NCBI RefSeq assembly: GCF_029961185.1
Contig: NZ_JASBQQ010000001.1
Coordinates: forward strand, 842,462 to 906,461
DNA length: 64,000 nt
Reading direction: 5' to 3'
From: Albidovulum aestuarii
Lineage (GTDB): Bacteria; Pseudomonadota; Alphaproteobacteria; Rhodobacterales; Rhodobacteraceae
Shown: one piece after another, positions 42,437 to 50,051 of the stretch
Layout: each line of letters starts with the position of its first letter
Position numbering within the stretch: position 1 is the first letter of the stretch
Program-made: the position numbers and the translations under genes
The notes under the pieces: model-generated
Databases searched by the model: none
What the model saw: only the letters and a program-made list of their open reading frames with translations
Told to the model about the DNA's origin: nothing

Positions 42437-42569
42437 TACACAACCTGACCGCTTCCGCGAAGCCGCTCGCGCCCTTGAGTGCGACGACGACGAAGATCAC
42501 TTCGACGCCAAACTCAAGAAGGTCGCCAAGGCCCAGAAGCCGAAGGACGATGAAGGGAAAAAAGACTGA
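42417..42569 (+). CDS. Small charged passenger protein
   Basis: 50-residue hydrophilic protein beginning MANKSSSTQPDRFREAARAL and rich in aspartate and lysine (DDDEDHFDAKLKKVAKAQKP). AGGGGAG precedes the ATG at 42417 at a good distance. It overlaps the PIN gene end by 20 bases and the next start by one base. Size and charge fit an antitoxin or a small DNA/RNA-binding partner, but there is no recognisable family. Confidence 0.6.
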   Translation: MANKSSSTQPDRFREAARALECDDDEDHFDAKLKKVAKAQKPKDDEGKKD

Positions 42570-42775
42570 TGGCAGGTCAAATCTACCACTTGGCGGAGCA
42601 ATATGTGGCGGACAATGCAGCGTCCTATGATGGGCAGCCGGAGGAGCAGGCTGTCGTTTCGTTGGCGGATGCCTGTCGCAAGTACCTCGATGGAGAAGGC
42701 TGGAATGCCGCAGACTATGGCGTCGATCTACACCAGATCGCTCGTGAAGGCTTGAAGCGGCGCCGATACGGCTGA
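42569..42775 (+). CDS. Small passenger protein, last gene of the transposon
   Basis: 68-residue protein starting MAGQIYHLAEQYVADNAASY, acidic in the middle and ending KRRRYG. The ATG overlaps the stop of the preceding gene (TGATG). It ends six bases before the right inverted repeat. No family recognised. Confidence 0.6.
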   Translation: MAGQIYHLAEQYVADNAASYDGQPEEQAVVSLADACRKYLDGEGWNAADYGVDLHQIAREGLKRRRYG

Positions 42776-42850
42776 CTGGTCGGGTTTGTCAAATATAATA
42801 TCGCCTACTTCTTTCCAGCTAATAAAATGACTCATGCTTTATTTGTGTCT

Positions 42851-43393
42851 TTAATTTTCGCAAACCGCTATAATATAATCTCGTAACAAAGCAGAAAAAC
42901 TTTCACGCCCCGGCATTTCGATAAAAAGAGTCGGATCATTGGCTGGAGTATCCTCTAATCGATCCCCGCTGCAATACTCGATGTCTTCTCTTGCAAGTAC
43001 ATGATCTGTCGGCGCGCTGTCAGCCCTCGAATCTCTAGGATAAAAGGTTATTGCGTATAAGCCATTGAATTCACTCTGATAAACTTCTCCAACCGACCGC
43101 AAATCAATTGTCTGAGATACGGATTGAATTTTTGTCGGGATGCAATACTCAACTTTGTACTCATATTTGATTCTGAGATTGCACTCTTGTATTTCAGCAG
43201 AAATGCTGGGCTCATTGACAGATAGCTTGCTCGAAGTTGACGAGATCAGGCTCGAAATCTGCCGCGAAAGTTCGTCATCCTTCCCAAAAGAAATAGATAT
43301 TGACGAAACAAAAAAGGCAGTCGCTAAAAAGAAATTAGCCCATATGTTGCGCGTCAAGATGAAAGGCCTTTTAGTAAACAAGTTTCGCTCCAC
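42851..43393 (-). CDS. Hypothetical exported or membrane-anchored protein
   Basis: 180-residue protein with an N-terminal hydrophobic segment (NIWANFFLATAFFVSSISIS) after a basic start, followed by a serine-rich region and a hydrophilic domain with four cysteines (QECNLRIKYEYKVEYCIPTK among them). It looks secreted or anchored. Removing the IS1595 element brings its stop within about 45 bases of the RTX-like gene on the same strand, so the two were probably one operon. Base composition here is visibly richer in A and T than in the flanks. Function unknown. Confidence 0.6.
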   Translation of the reverse strand: MERNLFTKRPFILTRNIWANFFLATAFFVSSISISFGKDDELSRQISSLISSTSSKLSVNEPSISAEIQECNLRIKYEYKVEYCIPTKIQSVSQTIDLRSVGEVYQSEFNGLYAITFYPRDSRADSAPTDHVLAREDIEYCSGDRLEDTPANDPTLFIEMPGRESFSALLRDYIIAVCEN

Positions 43394-43752
43394 TGCTACT
43401 ATGGGATTAAGAGCACGGTGATTTTGAACCTCAGCCTGTCAAAAACCTGTACTTCTTCGTTTCCACACTCCGCGAACACGTGGAAACGGAATGCCGCGCC
43501 CTCAAATTCATTGCCTTCAACCTTCGATCACAATCTGCCCCACACCACAGCGTGTGGCAATACCCATATTTCCCGCATACAGAGAATTTCCGATCCGGAG
43601 ACAATCCCGCCCGCCCCGCACCGCTGTCCGGCGCGCCGCATCCCGCCTGAACCCGTCGCTGCACTTGCTTGCCCCCCCCAAGGCGGCCTCCTCGCCGCAA
43701 AGCCAGACGGCAAGGCGTCTGCAATGTGGATCGGCGTGGAATAAGGGCTCTG
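43394..43752. other. Degenerate stretch upstream of the 285-bp repeat
   Basis: No intact gene. The plus strand has a short frame (NLYFFVSTLREHVETECRAL, then KFIAFNLR) ending near 43650 that looks like the tail of a lost protein. I could not assign it. Confidence 0.3.
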
Positions 43753-44037
43753 TCTGACCACTCTGCCATGCGCACTCCATCAGCCTCATACGCAACATAA
43801 CATCTATTCAAATTAGATCAACACAATTGTTGTTTTTGTGATTACTGATAGACGGACCGCACCGGGACTGATGTGGTGATCTACGATGCGCTCATTGGTG
43901 CAGCCGCAGCGAAAGCCCTCAAATTCGCGCGATCTGTGAGTTCGCCAGACACCAGACTTTGTCGCTGCTGCGAATGGCGTCTAAGCGGGTTGCGGCCGCA
44001 GCATTCATGAGGAAGGTCGAGTGACCGGAACGGGCCG
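43753..44037. repeat. Exact 285-bp direct repeat, copy 1
   Basis: Identical in my reading to 45943-46227 (offset 2,190 bases). It carries the start region of the XRE-type gene (first codons MAEWSD, then unrelated sequence) and its AT-rich upstream DNA. Exact identity points to a recent duplication. Confidence 0.9.
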
Positions 44038-44057
44038 GGACACGCCTGATCGGGTGT

Positions 44058-44165
44058 TCAGTTCCGCCCACAACACTGCTTGTACTTACGGCCCGACTCG
44101 CAGGAACACGGATCGTTCCGCCCTGGCCGGGGACCGGCCTTGAACGGCATTTCCGAGCGTTTGGC
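44058..44165 (-). pseudogene. SEC-C motif C-terminal fragment of an interrupted gene
   Basis: The minus strand encodes [20 protein letters not shown] followed by GRN and a stop, a zinc-binding SEC-C motif (usually CPCGSGKKYKKCC). The N-terminal fragment lies beyond the IS5 element at 45220-45320. UPF0149/YecA-type proteins have this architecture, so the gene was probably one of these and lost most of its middle. Confidence 0.7.
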
Positions 44166-45219
44166 GGGGCTCTGTTGCACAAATCCCTTAAGGGATTCAT
44201 CTTGTGAATCCAGCGTGGTAGATGGGATGCATGAGCAGACCCACACCCCCGACCTACAAGACCAGGAACTGGCCGGCCTACAATGAAGCGCTCAAGCGCC
44301 GTGGCTCGCTGACCGTCTGGTTCGACCCCGAGATGAGCTGGGAGGCCGCGGCGTCAGGCAGGCGTGGCCGCCGGCAGAGTTACAGCGATGCTGCCATCCA
44401 GACTTGCCTTTCAATGAAGGTGCTGTTCGGCATGGCGTTGCGCCAGACGACCGGGTTTGTCGAGAGCCTGCTGCGCCTGATCGGCCTGGACTGGACGGTG
44501 CCGGACTTCAGCACCCTGTCCCGCCGCCAGAAGACCTTGGCCGTCAACATTCCCTACCGTGGGGCCAAGGGACCGCTGCACCTGCTGATCGACAGCACCG
44601 GCATCAAGGTCGAGGGCGAAGGCGAATGGCACGCGCGCAAGCACGGCGGCGCCAAACGGCGCGTCTGGCGAAAGATCCATCTCGGGATCGACGAGCAGAC
44701 GCTGGAGGTTCGGGCCGTCGAGATCACCGGGAGCCATATCGGCGATGCACCCGTCCTGCCTGACCTGCTCAGCCAGATCCCGGCCGAGGAGGAGATAGCG
44801 AGCGTCACCGCAGACGGTGCCTATGACACCCGCAAATGCCATGATGCCATCGCCGAGCGCGGTGCTCATGCTGTCATCCCACCGCGAAAAAATGCGAAGC
44901 CGTGGAAGACCGTCACCGCGGGTGCGGTGGCCAGAAACGAGGCCCTACGGGCGGCGAAATACCTCGGCCGCGCGATCTGGCGAAACTGGAGCGGATACCA
45001 CCGACGAAGCCGTGCCGAAACCAAGATGCACTGCATGAAACTGCTGGGGCAGCGCCTCATGGCGCGAGACTTTGACCGGCAGGTCGCGGAAGTTCAGCTC
45101 CGTATCGCCGTCATGAACGCCTACACCGCGCTTGGCATCCCTGTCACAGAGGCCGTGGGCTGAATCCGTCCGGGGAAAGGGGAACCTCGGACATCAGAGG
45201 CTTTGTGCAACAGAGCCCC
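44166..45219 (+). mobile_element. IS5-family insertion sequence
   Basis: A 1,054-bp element with perfect 18-bp inverted repeats: GGGGCTCTGTTGCACAAA at 44166 and its complement at 45202-45219. It interrupts a SEC-C/UPF0149-like gene. No target duplication is seen and much of the target gene is missing, which suggests a flanking deletion after insertion. Confidence 0.88.
44231..45163 (+). CDS. IS5-family transposase (IS903-like)
   Basis: 310-residue DDE transposase: [20 protein letters not shown] at the N-terminus, [16 protein letters not shown] (first aspartate), [20 protein letters not shown] (second) and [20 protein letters not shown] (glutamate). It appears complete. An in-frame ATG also exists at 44222, but MSRPT is the usual family start. 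Confidence 0.93.
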   Translation: MSRPTPPTYKTRNWPAYNEALKRRGSLTVWFDPEMSWEAAASGRRGRRQSYSDAAIQTCLSMKVLFGMALRQTTGFVESLLRLIGLDWTVPDFSTLSRRQKTLAVNIPYRGAKGPLHLLIDSTGIKVEGEGEWHARKHGGAKRRVWRKIHLGIDEQTLEVRAVEITGSHIGDAPVLPDLLSQIPAEEEIASVTADGAYDTRKCHDAIAERGAHAVIPPRKNAKPWKTVTAGAVARNEALRAAKYLGRAIWRNWSGYHRRSRAETKMHCMKLLGQRLMARDFDRQVAEVQLRIAVMNAYTALGIPVTEAVG

Positions 45220-45320
45220 AAATAGCCATCAAGTTCGCTGAGCGTCATGGGCATGTTCTCGACGGGCAACGCATGCAACAGCGCGCTGAGACGATCGAGC
45301 TCCTGGTCGGACTGGTCCAT
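45220..45320 (-). pseudogene. N-terminal fragment of the IS5-interrupted gene
   Basis: Starting at the ATG at 45320, the frame encodes MDQSDQELDRLSALLHALPV and continues ENMPMTLSELDGYL before entering IS5. LSELDGYL is a pattern seen at the start of UPF0149-type proteins. Its C-terminal remnant is at 44058-44165. Confidence 0.65.
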
Positions 45321-45497
45321 GACAAACTCCCGGTGACGCAGTGAACTTTTACTCAGTGCAGAGCGAGCCCGCAATCCGCGCAAGATCGACCTCAAGCACT
45401 GGCCCAAAACCGCTGCGAACACCATCAATGTCTGGTATGATGAAGCTGCGATGTGGCGTTCGATTGAATGGTCAAGGTCCGCTCCGGGCCGATTGTT

Positions 45498-45959
45498 TCA
45501 GCGGCTAGTAGAGGCAGGCTGGAGCAGGCGCCCGGTCTTCGCGTTGGTGCTGTTGGCTATTGCCTTGCGCATGCGCTCGGCCGGCGTCTTGGCCGGTGGA
45601 TTGATGTGCGCCAGCGGCGCTCCGAGCGCCTTGGCGATGCGTGTCAACGTATCGTCGCGACCGGCACCTGTCGGTCCGGCTTCGATCCGGGCAATGGCCG
45701 CCTGGGTTACGCCAACTTTGTCTGCAAGCACCGCCTGGGTCACGCCTGCATGGCGCCGCCACGCAGCAACGGGGTTGAGTCCCAGCTTCAGATACTGCTC
45801 GACATCGTCAGGGATATTCATTGCTTCCTCCTCGATCTTGGCCACCGCGCTCTCGGCAAGAGAACAAACGGCGTCCCAATCTTTGCGCCGGACGATCACC
45901 ATTTCCGTCCCGTCAGGTGTTATGAAACCCTGCGTCTCGAACTCTGACCACTCTGCCAT
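45498..45959 (-). CDS. XRE-family helix-turn-helix protein (antitoxin-like)
   Basis: 153-residue protein. The C-terminal helix-turn-helix is readable as LNPVAAWRRHAGVTQAVLAD and VGVTQAAIARIEAGPTGAG. The N-terminus (FITPDGTEMVIVRRKDWDAV) resembles a Phd/YefM- or HigA-like dimerisation region, so it may be an antitoxin whose toxin gene has been lost. The ATG at 45959 is preferred; an in-frame ATG at 46001 adds 14 residues. The first codons and upstream DNA recur exactly at 43753-44037. Confidence 0.72.
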   Translation of the reverse strand: MAEWSEFETQGFITPDGTEMVIVRRKDWDAVCSLAESAVAKIEEEAMNIPDDVEQYLKLGLNPVAAWRRHAGVTQAVLADKVGVTQAAIARIEAGPTGAGRDDTLTRIAKALGAPLAHINPPAKTPAERMRKAIANSTNAKTGRLLQPASTSR

Positions 45960-46227
45960 GCGCACTCCATCAGCCTCATACGCAACATAACATCTATTCA
46001 AATTAGATCAACACAATTGTTGTTTTTGTGATTACTGATAGACGGACCGCACCGGGACTGATGTGGTGATCTACGATGCGCTCATTGGTGCAGCCGCAGC
46101 GAAAGCCCTCAAATTCGCGCGATCTGTGAGTTCGCCAGACACCAGACTTTGTCGCTGCTGCGAATGGCGTCTAAGCGGGTTGCGGCCGCAGCATTCATGA
46201 GGAAGGTCGAGTGACCGGAACGGGCCG
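45943..46227. repeat. Exact 285-bp direct repeat, copy 2
   Basis: Second copy of 43753-44037, here attached to the full XRE-type gene, so this is likely the original. A tandem duplication of about 2.2 kb followed by change in one copy would explain the arrangement. Confidence 0.9.
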
Positions 46228-46245
46228 TACATCGAAGCAATCTTT

Positions 46246-46269
46246 GGGGCCGCGCCTCAACGCGGCCCC
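46246..46269 (-). terminator. Strong hairpin after the DUF5681 gene
   Basis: Perfect 9-bp stem GGGGCCGCG / CGCGGCCCC with a six-base loop, 12 bases past the stop of the leftward DUF5681 gene. No U-run follows on the transcript, so termination strength is uncertain. Confidence 0.5.
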
Positions 46270-46281
46270 ATATTGTCGTCC

Positions 46282-46995
46282 TCACCCAGGCATGATCTTG
46301 CGAACCAATACGAGCTTTTCTTCGCCGAGGGCAATGTATCGAAGGTTGTCCGCGATCTCCTCGGGATCGGTCTCGGTTTCGTTGGCTTGGCGGAGCTGGG
46401 CGACGCTGTCCTCGAGCACCGCCTTCTCAGCGAGAATGGCATCCCACTCGGCCTTCTCCTCCTTGGTGGCTGGGCCGACCATGCGAACGGTGCCGTTGCG
46501 CACATCGACGATGACATGATCGGGATGCGGTAAAGGCGGCGGCTGGTCGGTGATGCCGAGCGCGTCGCGTCGGGCGAGTTCCCGCTCCCAAGCGATCTTG
46601 TAGTCGAGGGCCGCCCCGATGTAGCGCTCCTGCAGGTCCGCCCGCGACCGCTCAGTTGCCGCGAGCAGTTCGGCGAACAGCCGCTGCGCCCGGTGCTGGC
46701 CCCTGGCGGCGTTGACGGCAAGCGACCGCATGATGGCCTGCGCCATCGGCACCGTGACGTTGCGGTCGCCGTCGCGGACCGTGATCGTGCGGTAGGCCTC
46801 GTCAAGGATGATGTCCTTCATCCGCTCCTCGTGAAGTGCAGGGCGCCTGTTCTTCGTGCCCTTCGGCCTCCCGAGCGGATTGCCAGACTGGCCCGGCCTG
46901 AACCGCGATGCCTCGGGGGGCTTTGCATAACCCACCTCGTAGCCCGGGCGCAGGGCGAGCGCCCGGGATTGCTTGTCTCCCCCCTGCCCGCTCAT
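46282..46995 (-). CDS. DUF5681 domain protein (phage-type)
   Basis: 237-residue protein with the DUF5681 core FRPGQSGNPLGRPKGTKNRR near residue 35 followed by ERMKDIILDEAYRTITVRDG, and a C-terminal coiled region. Such proteins occur next to terminase or methyltransferase genes in prophages and gene-transfer-type elements; function unknown. The ATG at 46995 overlaps the stop of the methyltransferase gene, so they form an operon. Confidence 0.82.
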   Translation of the reverse strand: MSGQGGDKQSRALALRPGYEVGYAKPPEASRFRPGQSGNPLGRPKGTKNRRPALHEERMKDIILDEAYRTITVRDGDRNVTVPMAQAIMRSLAVNAARGQHRAQRLFAELLAATERSRADLQERYIGAALDYKIAWERELARRDALGITDQPPPLPHPDHVIVDVRNGTVRMVGPATKEEKAEWDAILAEKAVLEDSVAQLRQANETETDPEEIADNLRYIALGEEKLVLVRKIMPG

Positions 46996-48296
46996 TCCGC
47001 CGCCTCCAGCCGCGCGACGGGTTTCGGCCAGCCGCAGGCGAGGCACTCGGCCTCGTCTTTCGCATAGGCCTCCCACCGCGTGAGAATGCGGTCGCAGTAG
47101 ATCGGGTCGAGTTCAACGAGATAACCCCGCCGCCCGGTCTTCTCCGCCGCGATCAGGGTCGACCCGGAACCGCCGAAAAGGTCGAGCACGATCTCGCCGC
47201 GCCCCGAGACATCGCGGATTGCGTCGGCGATCATCTGCACCGGCTTCACCGTCGGGTGCAGCGCCAGTTCCTCCATCCGCCCCGCCCGCATCGTGTTCAC
47301 GCCCCGGTAGTTCCAGACATTGGTGCGGTAGCGGCCGTGCTGGCCCAGCTCGAACGTGTTGACATGCGGCGCCTCGCCCTTCTTGAAGGCGAAGATCAGC
47401 TCGTGGCGCGAGCGGTAGAAGGTGCCCATGCCGCCATTGTCCTTGGCCCAGACGATGAGGTTCTTGAGTTCCGCGTAGACCCCCTGCCCCGCTTCCAGCA
47501 TCTCGCCCATATGGCGCCAGTCCATGCAGAGATAGTGGATCGAGCCGTCCATGCTGTGATTGGCCATATTGCGGAAGGCCCTTGTGAGGAACTCCGCAAA
47601 CTCAGACACCGTCATCTCGCCCGAAGCCATCGCGAACTCGCGGTGCTTGGTCTTGCCCGAGCCGCCGACATGGCCATAGATCTTCACGTTGTAGGGCGGG
47701 TCCGAGAAGACCATCCGTGCCTGCTCGCCATCCATGAGCATCGTCACGACCTCCGGATCGAGCGCATCGCCGCAGACGAGCCGGTGCCGCCCGAGCTGCC
47801 AAACATCACCGGGATGAGCACGCCGGGGCGCCCCAGTTGGGAGGATATCATCCTCCGGATCGCCCGGCTCCTCGACCGAAAGCCCGCTGATTAGTGTGTC
47901 GATCTCGCCCAGATCGAAGCCCGTCACGCCGATGTCGAAGCCGAGATTCTCGACGCCCAACAGCGCCTGAAGCTCCTCGGCCAGCAGTTCCTCGTCCCAG
48001 CCGGCATTGAGCGCCAGCTTGTTGTCCGCCAGCACATAGGCGCGCTTCTGATCGGGAGTCATGTGTTCGAGCCGGACACAAGGCACACATGCCATGCCGA
48101 TGAGCTTCGCCGCCTCGACCCGACCATGCCCCGCAAGGATCGTATTGACCGCGTCGATGAGCACCGGGTTGGTGAAGCCGAAGGTCCGGATACTCTCGCC
48201 GATCTGTTTCAGCTGCTTCTTCGAATGGGTCCGGGCGTTCTTCGCCCAGGGTCTCAGATCGCCGACCGCGACCTCTTCGATCTTCAGACCGTACAT
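46992..48296 (-). CDS. ParB-domain DNA methyltransferase
   Basis: 434-residue fusion. Residues 1-100 form a ParB/Srx-like domain (LRPWAKNARTHSKKQLKQIG, ILAGHGRVEAAKLIGMACVP). The C-terminal N6/N4 methyltransferase has the catalytic FSDPPYNVKIYGHVGG motif and, after it, VLDLFGGSGSTLIAAEKTGR for AdoMet binding (beta-class order). These enzymes are common in prophages and mobile elements and usually work without a partner nuclease, none of which is seen here. It is likely to protect or mark element DNA. Confidence 0.92.
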   Translation of the reverse strand: MYGLKIEEVAVGDLRPWAKNARTHSKKQLKQIGESIRTFGFTNPVLIDAVNTILAGHGRVEAAKLIGMACVPCVRLEHMTPDQKRAYVLADNKLALNAGWDEELLAEELQALLGVENLGFDIGVTGFDLGEIDTLISGLSVEEPGDPEDDILPTGAPRRAHPGDVWQLGRHRLVCGDALDPEVVTMLMDGEQARMVFSDPPYNVKIYGHVGGSGKTKHREFAMASGEMTVSEFAEFLTRAFRNMANHSMDGSIHYLCMDWRHMGEMLEAGQGVYAELKNLIVWAKDNGGMGTFYRSRHELIFAFKKGEAPHVNTFELGQHGRYRTNVWNYRGVNTMRAGRMEELALHPTVKPVQMIADAIRDVSGRGEIVLDLFGGSGSTLIAAEKTGRRGYLVELDPIYCDRILTRWEAYAKDEAECLACGWPKPVARLEAAE

Positions 48297-48427
48297 AGCG
48301 GCCTCCTTTCGCTTTCTGCTCGCCTAGGGCGATTCCCCCGACCTCTGACGTTAGATGTATCAGACGTTGAGTCGTTGTTCAACTTGGCTTACGGTGCCGT
48401 TCGACACGGGCAATTCAGGAGCACGCG

Positions 48428-48757
48428 ATGAACATCGGAGAGCGACTGTTCGAACTGCGCCAGAAGAGCGGGGAGTCCCTGCAGCAGGTCGCCGATGCGG
48501 TCGGCGTTTCTAAACCGCATGTCTGGGAGCTGGAGAAGGGCCGCAGCAAGAACCCGTCGTTCGAACTCGTCCGCGCGCTGGCGCGGCATTTCGGGGTCAG
48601 CATTGACGTGCTCGTCGGAGAGGAAACCGCGCCCTCGATGAAGGAGCAGCGCATCGACCGCATTCACCGCGATCTGCAGGGCCTGTCGGACCGTGACCGC
48701 CTTGTCGTCGAAGACATGATCAAGTCGCTGCGCGCGCGGATGGACGAGGAGGCTTAG
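48428..48757 (+). CDS. XRE-family transcriptional regulator
   Basis: 109-residue regulator with an N-terminal helix-turn-helix (LRQKSGESLQQVADAVGVSK, PHVWELEKGRSKNPSFELVR) and a short C-terminal helix. AGGAG precedes the ATG. It is divergent from the methyltransferase operon and directly upstream of an ImmA-type peptidase, an arrangement like ImmR/ImmA switches, where the peptidase destroys the repressor and releases the element. Confidence 0.88.
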   Translation: MNIGERLFELRQKSGESLQQVADAVGVSKPHVWELEKGRSKNPSFELVRALARHFGVSIDVLVGEETAPSMKEQRIDRIHRDLQGLSDRDRLVVEDMIKSLRARMDEEA

Positions 48758-48854
48758 GCAGCTGGACCTCGACCGGATCGACCTTGCCGACATCCACGCG
48801 CCTCAGCGTCTGGCGGGCGCAATCCATGATCGGCTAGGATCCCTCGACAGGGCG

Positions 48855-49640
48855 GTGCCAGTCGAGGAGATCGCGCGCGGCCTGGACATATTGGAAGTTC
48901 GAAAGGCGCAGTTGGACGGAGTTGAGGGCATGCTCTTGACCGATCGGGTGCGCAGCTTTGGCGCCATCCTGGTCAACATGGCTCACGGTGCGCGTCGGGC
49001 GCGGTTCAGTATCGCCCATGAACTCGGGCACTTTCTCATGGAACGGCACGACCTGAGCAAGGACGACGGCTTCCGCTGCACTGCGAGGGACATGCGGGAA
49101 GAGCGTGATGATACGCGTCATCACAAGCAGGAGGCGGAGGCAAACCACTTCGCGATCGCGCTCCTGGCGCCGGTATACAAGATGCTCACGTGCATCGACG
49201 ATGATCCCGACTTGCGCAAACTTCAGATGAACTCCGACGAACTCGACCTGAGCCTTGAGGCAACGATCCGGCGCTATGTCGACCTGACGGGTGAGCCGGT
49301 CGCCGCGATCTGGACCAAGGACGGCAGGATCCGCACGGCCAAGCGCCATCGCGATTTCCCGTGGATCCCGCGCGGCAGGGGCGACATTCTCTCCGACCTG
49401 ACCCAGGCCTCCCGGGCCATCCGCAACGGTAAGATGGGCTTCACCGACGCGGCGGAGAGCCCGGCTGCGGCCTGGACCGACCGGGACGGCGTGGAGATCT
49501 ACGAGCAGACACGCGTCGGCCGCGACGGACATGCCGTTACGTTGCTCTGGGCCGATCTGCCCGATGACGATGATGCAAACGATGGCGAGCCCATAGAGAT
49601 TGGCATGCCAGGATTTGGCAGGAGCAGGCGGCGCAAATAG
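48855..49640 (+). CDS. ImmA/IrrE family metallopeptidase
   Basis: 261-residue protein with the zinc-protease motif RFSIAHELGHFLMERHDLSK (HExxH) and the downstream QEAEANHFAIALLAP glutamate region. The frame is open upstream and may start earlier at a CTG near 48762 with GAGGAGG before it, coupling it to the XRE gene; the GTG at 48855 is the first common start codon. By analogy with ImmA it should cleave the neighbouring repressor. Confidence 0.85.
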   Translation: MPVEEIARGLDILEVRKAQLDGVEGMLLTDRVRSFGAILVNMAHGARRARFSIAHELGHFLMERHDLSKDDGFRCTARDMREERDDTRHHKQEAEANHFAIALLAPVYKMLTCIDDDPDLRKLQMNSDELDLSLEATIRRYVDLTGEPVAAIWTKDGRIRTAKRHRDFPWIPRGRGDILSDLTQASRAIRNGKMGFTDAAESPAAAWTDRDGVEIYEQTRVGRDGHAVTLLWADLPDDDDANDGEPIEIGMPGFGRSRRRK

Positions 49641-49645
49641 CCCTG

Positions 49646-49836
49646 TCCCTGTTCCGCCTGATCCGTTCCCTGTTTTTCCCTGTGAACTTCCCTGATCAGG
49701 GATTTCAAATTCCCTGTTATCACGCGCAGGGAGTTTGCTTACAAACCATTGAAAAGGCGTCATTAATCAGGACGGAAATCGCCCCAACGCCCCGAAAACA
49801 CGCCGATTTCCCTGTAAATTCCCTGTAAACAGGGAT
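49646..49836. repeat. Cluster of TTCCCTG(T) motifs
   Basis: Within about 190 bases the motif TCCCTG, mostly TTCCCTGT, occurs some seven times on the plus strand and three times reversed, including the palindrome TTCCCTGATCAGGGAT at about 49688. It lies between the ImmA gene and the recombinase att region. Such arrays can be binding sites for a repressor, recombinase accessory protein or replication initiator. Confidence 0.7.
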
Positions 49837-49873
49837 TTCTGGGGCGAGACCGGATAGCCCGGGACTGCCAGCA

Positions 49874-50051
49874 CAGCCACCCAGTTCTGCAAATCGAGAC
49901 GGTGCGAGGTTGACCCCGGATAGTCGCGCGTTTTCCGCGACTTGCGCGGAATCCTTGTTTGCGCAGACCGCCAGGTCACCGCAAACGGTCACGCAAACCG
50001 GCCAAAGTCTGCGTTTGCCATTTTCGCGGTGCGAGGTGTGGAGACGGTAGA
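49874..50051. other. Recombinase-proximal att-like block
   Basis: No gene. From CAGCCA at 49874 onward the sequence matches 12098-12275, the region past the stop of the decayed recombinase copy (shared GCAAATCGAGACGGTGCGA, TCGCGCGTTTTCCGCG). Left of CAGCCA the two diverge, so the crossover point of the att site probably lies at or near CAGCCA. Confidence 0.6.

Larger units (their letters stand above)
40067..42805 (+). mobile_element. IS1595-family transposon with four passenger genes
   Basis: A 2,739-bp element with perfect 24-bp terminal inverted repeats (left 40067-40090, starting GGCGATATTATATTTGACAA; right 42782-42805) and an 8-bp target duplication TACTTCTT at 40059-40066 and 42806-42813. 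Eight-base duplications are typical of IS1595. All five genes point the same way and overlap or nearly abut, so transposase and passengers may share a transcript. Perfect ends suggest recent movement. Confidence 0.95.

Noticed and set aside
43431..43811. 126-codon minus-strand frame beginning like the XRE-type protein
   Set aside because: Only the first 20 codons come from the duplicated 285-bp segment; the rest is chance reading through unrelated DNA.
49646..49836. CRISPR array
   Set aside because: The repeats are only 7-8 bases, irregularly spaced and in both orientations, without spacers or cas genes.
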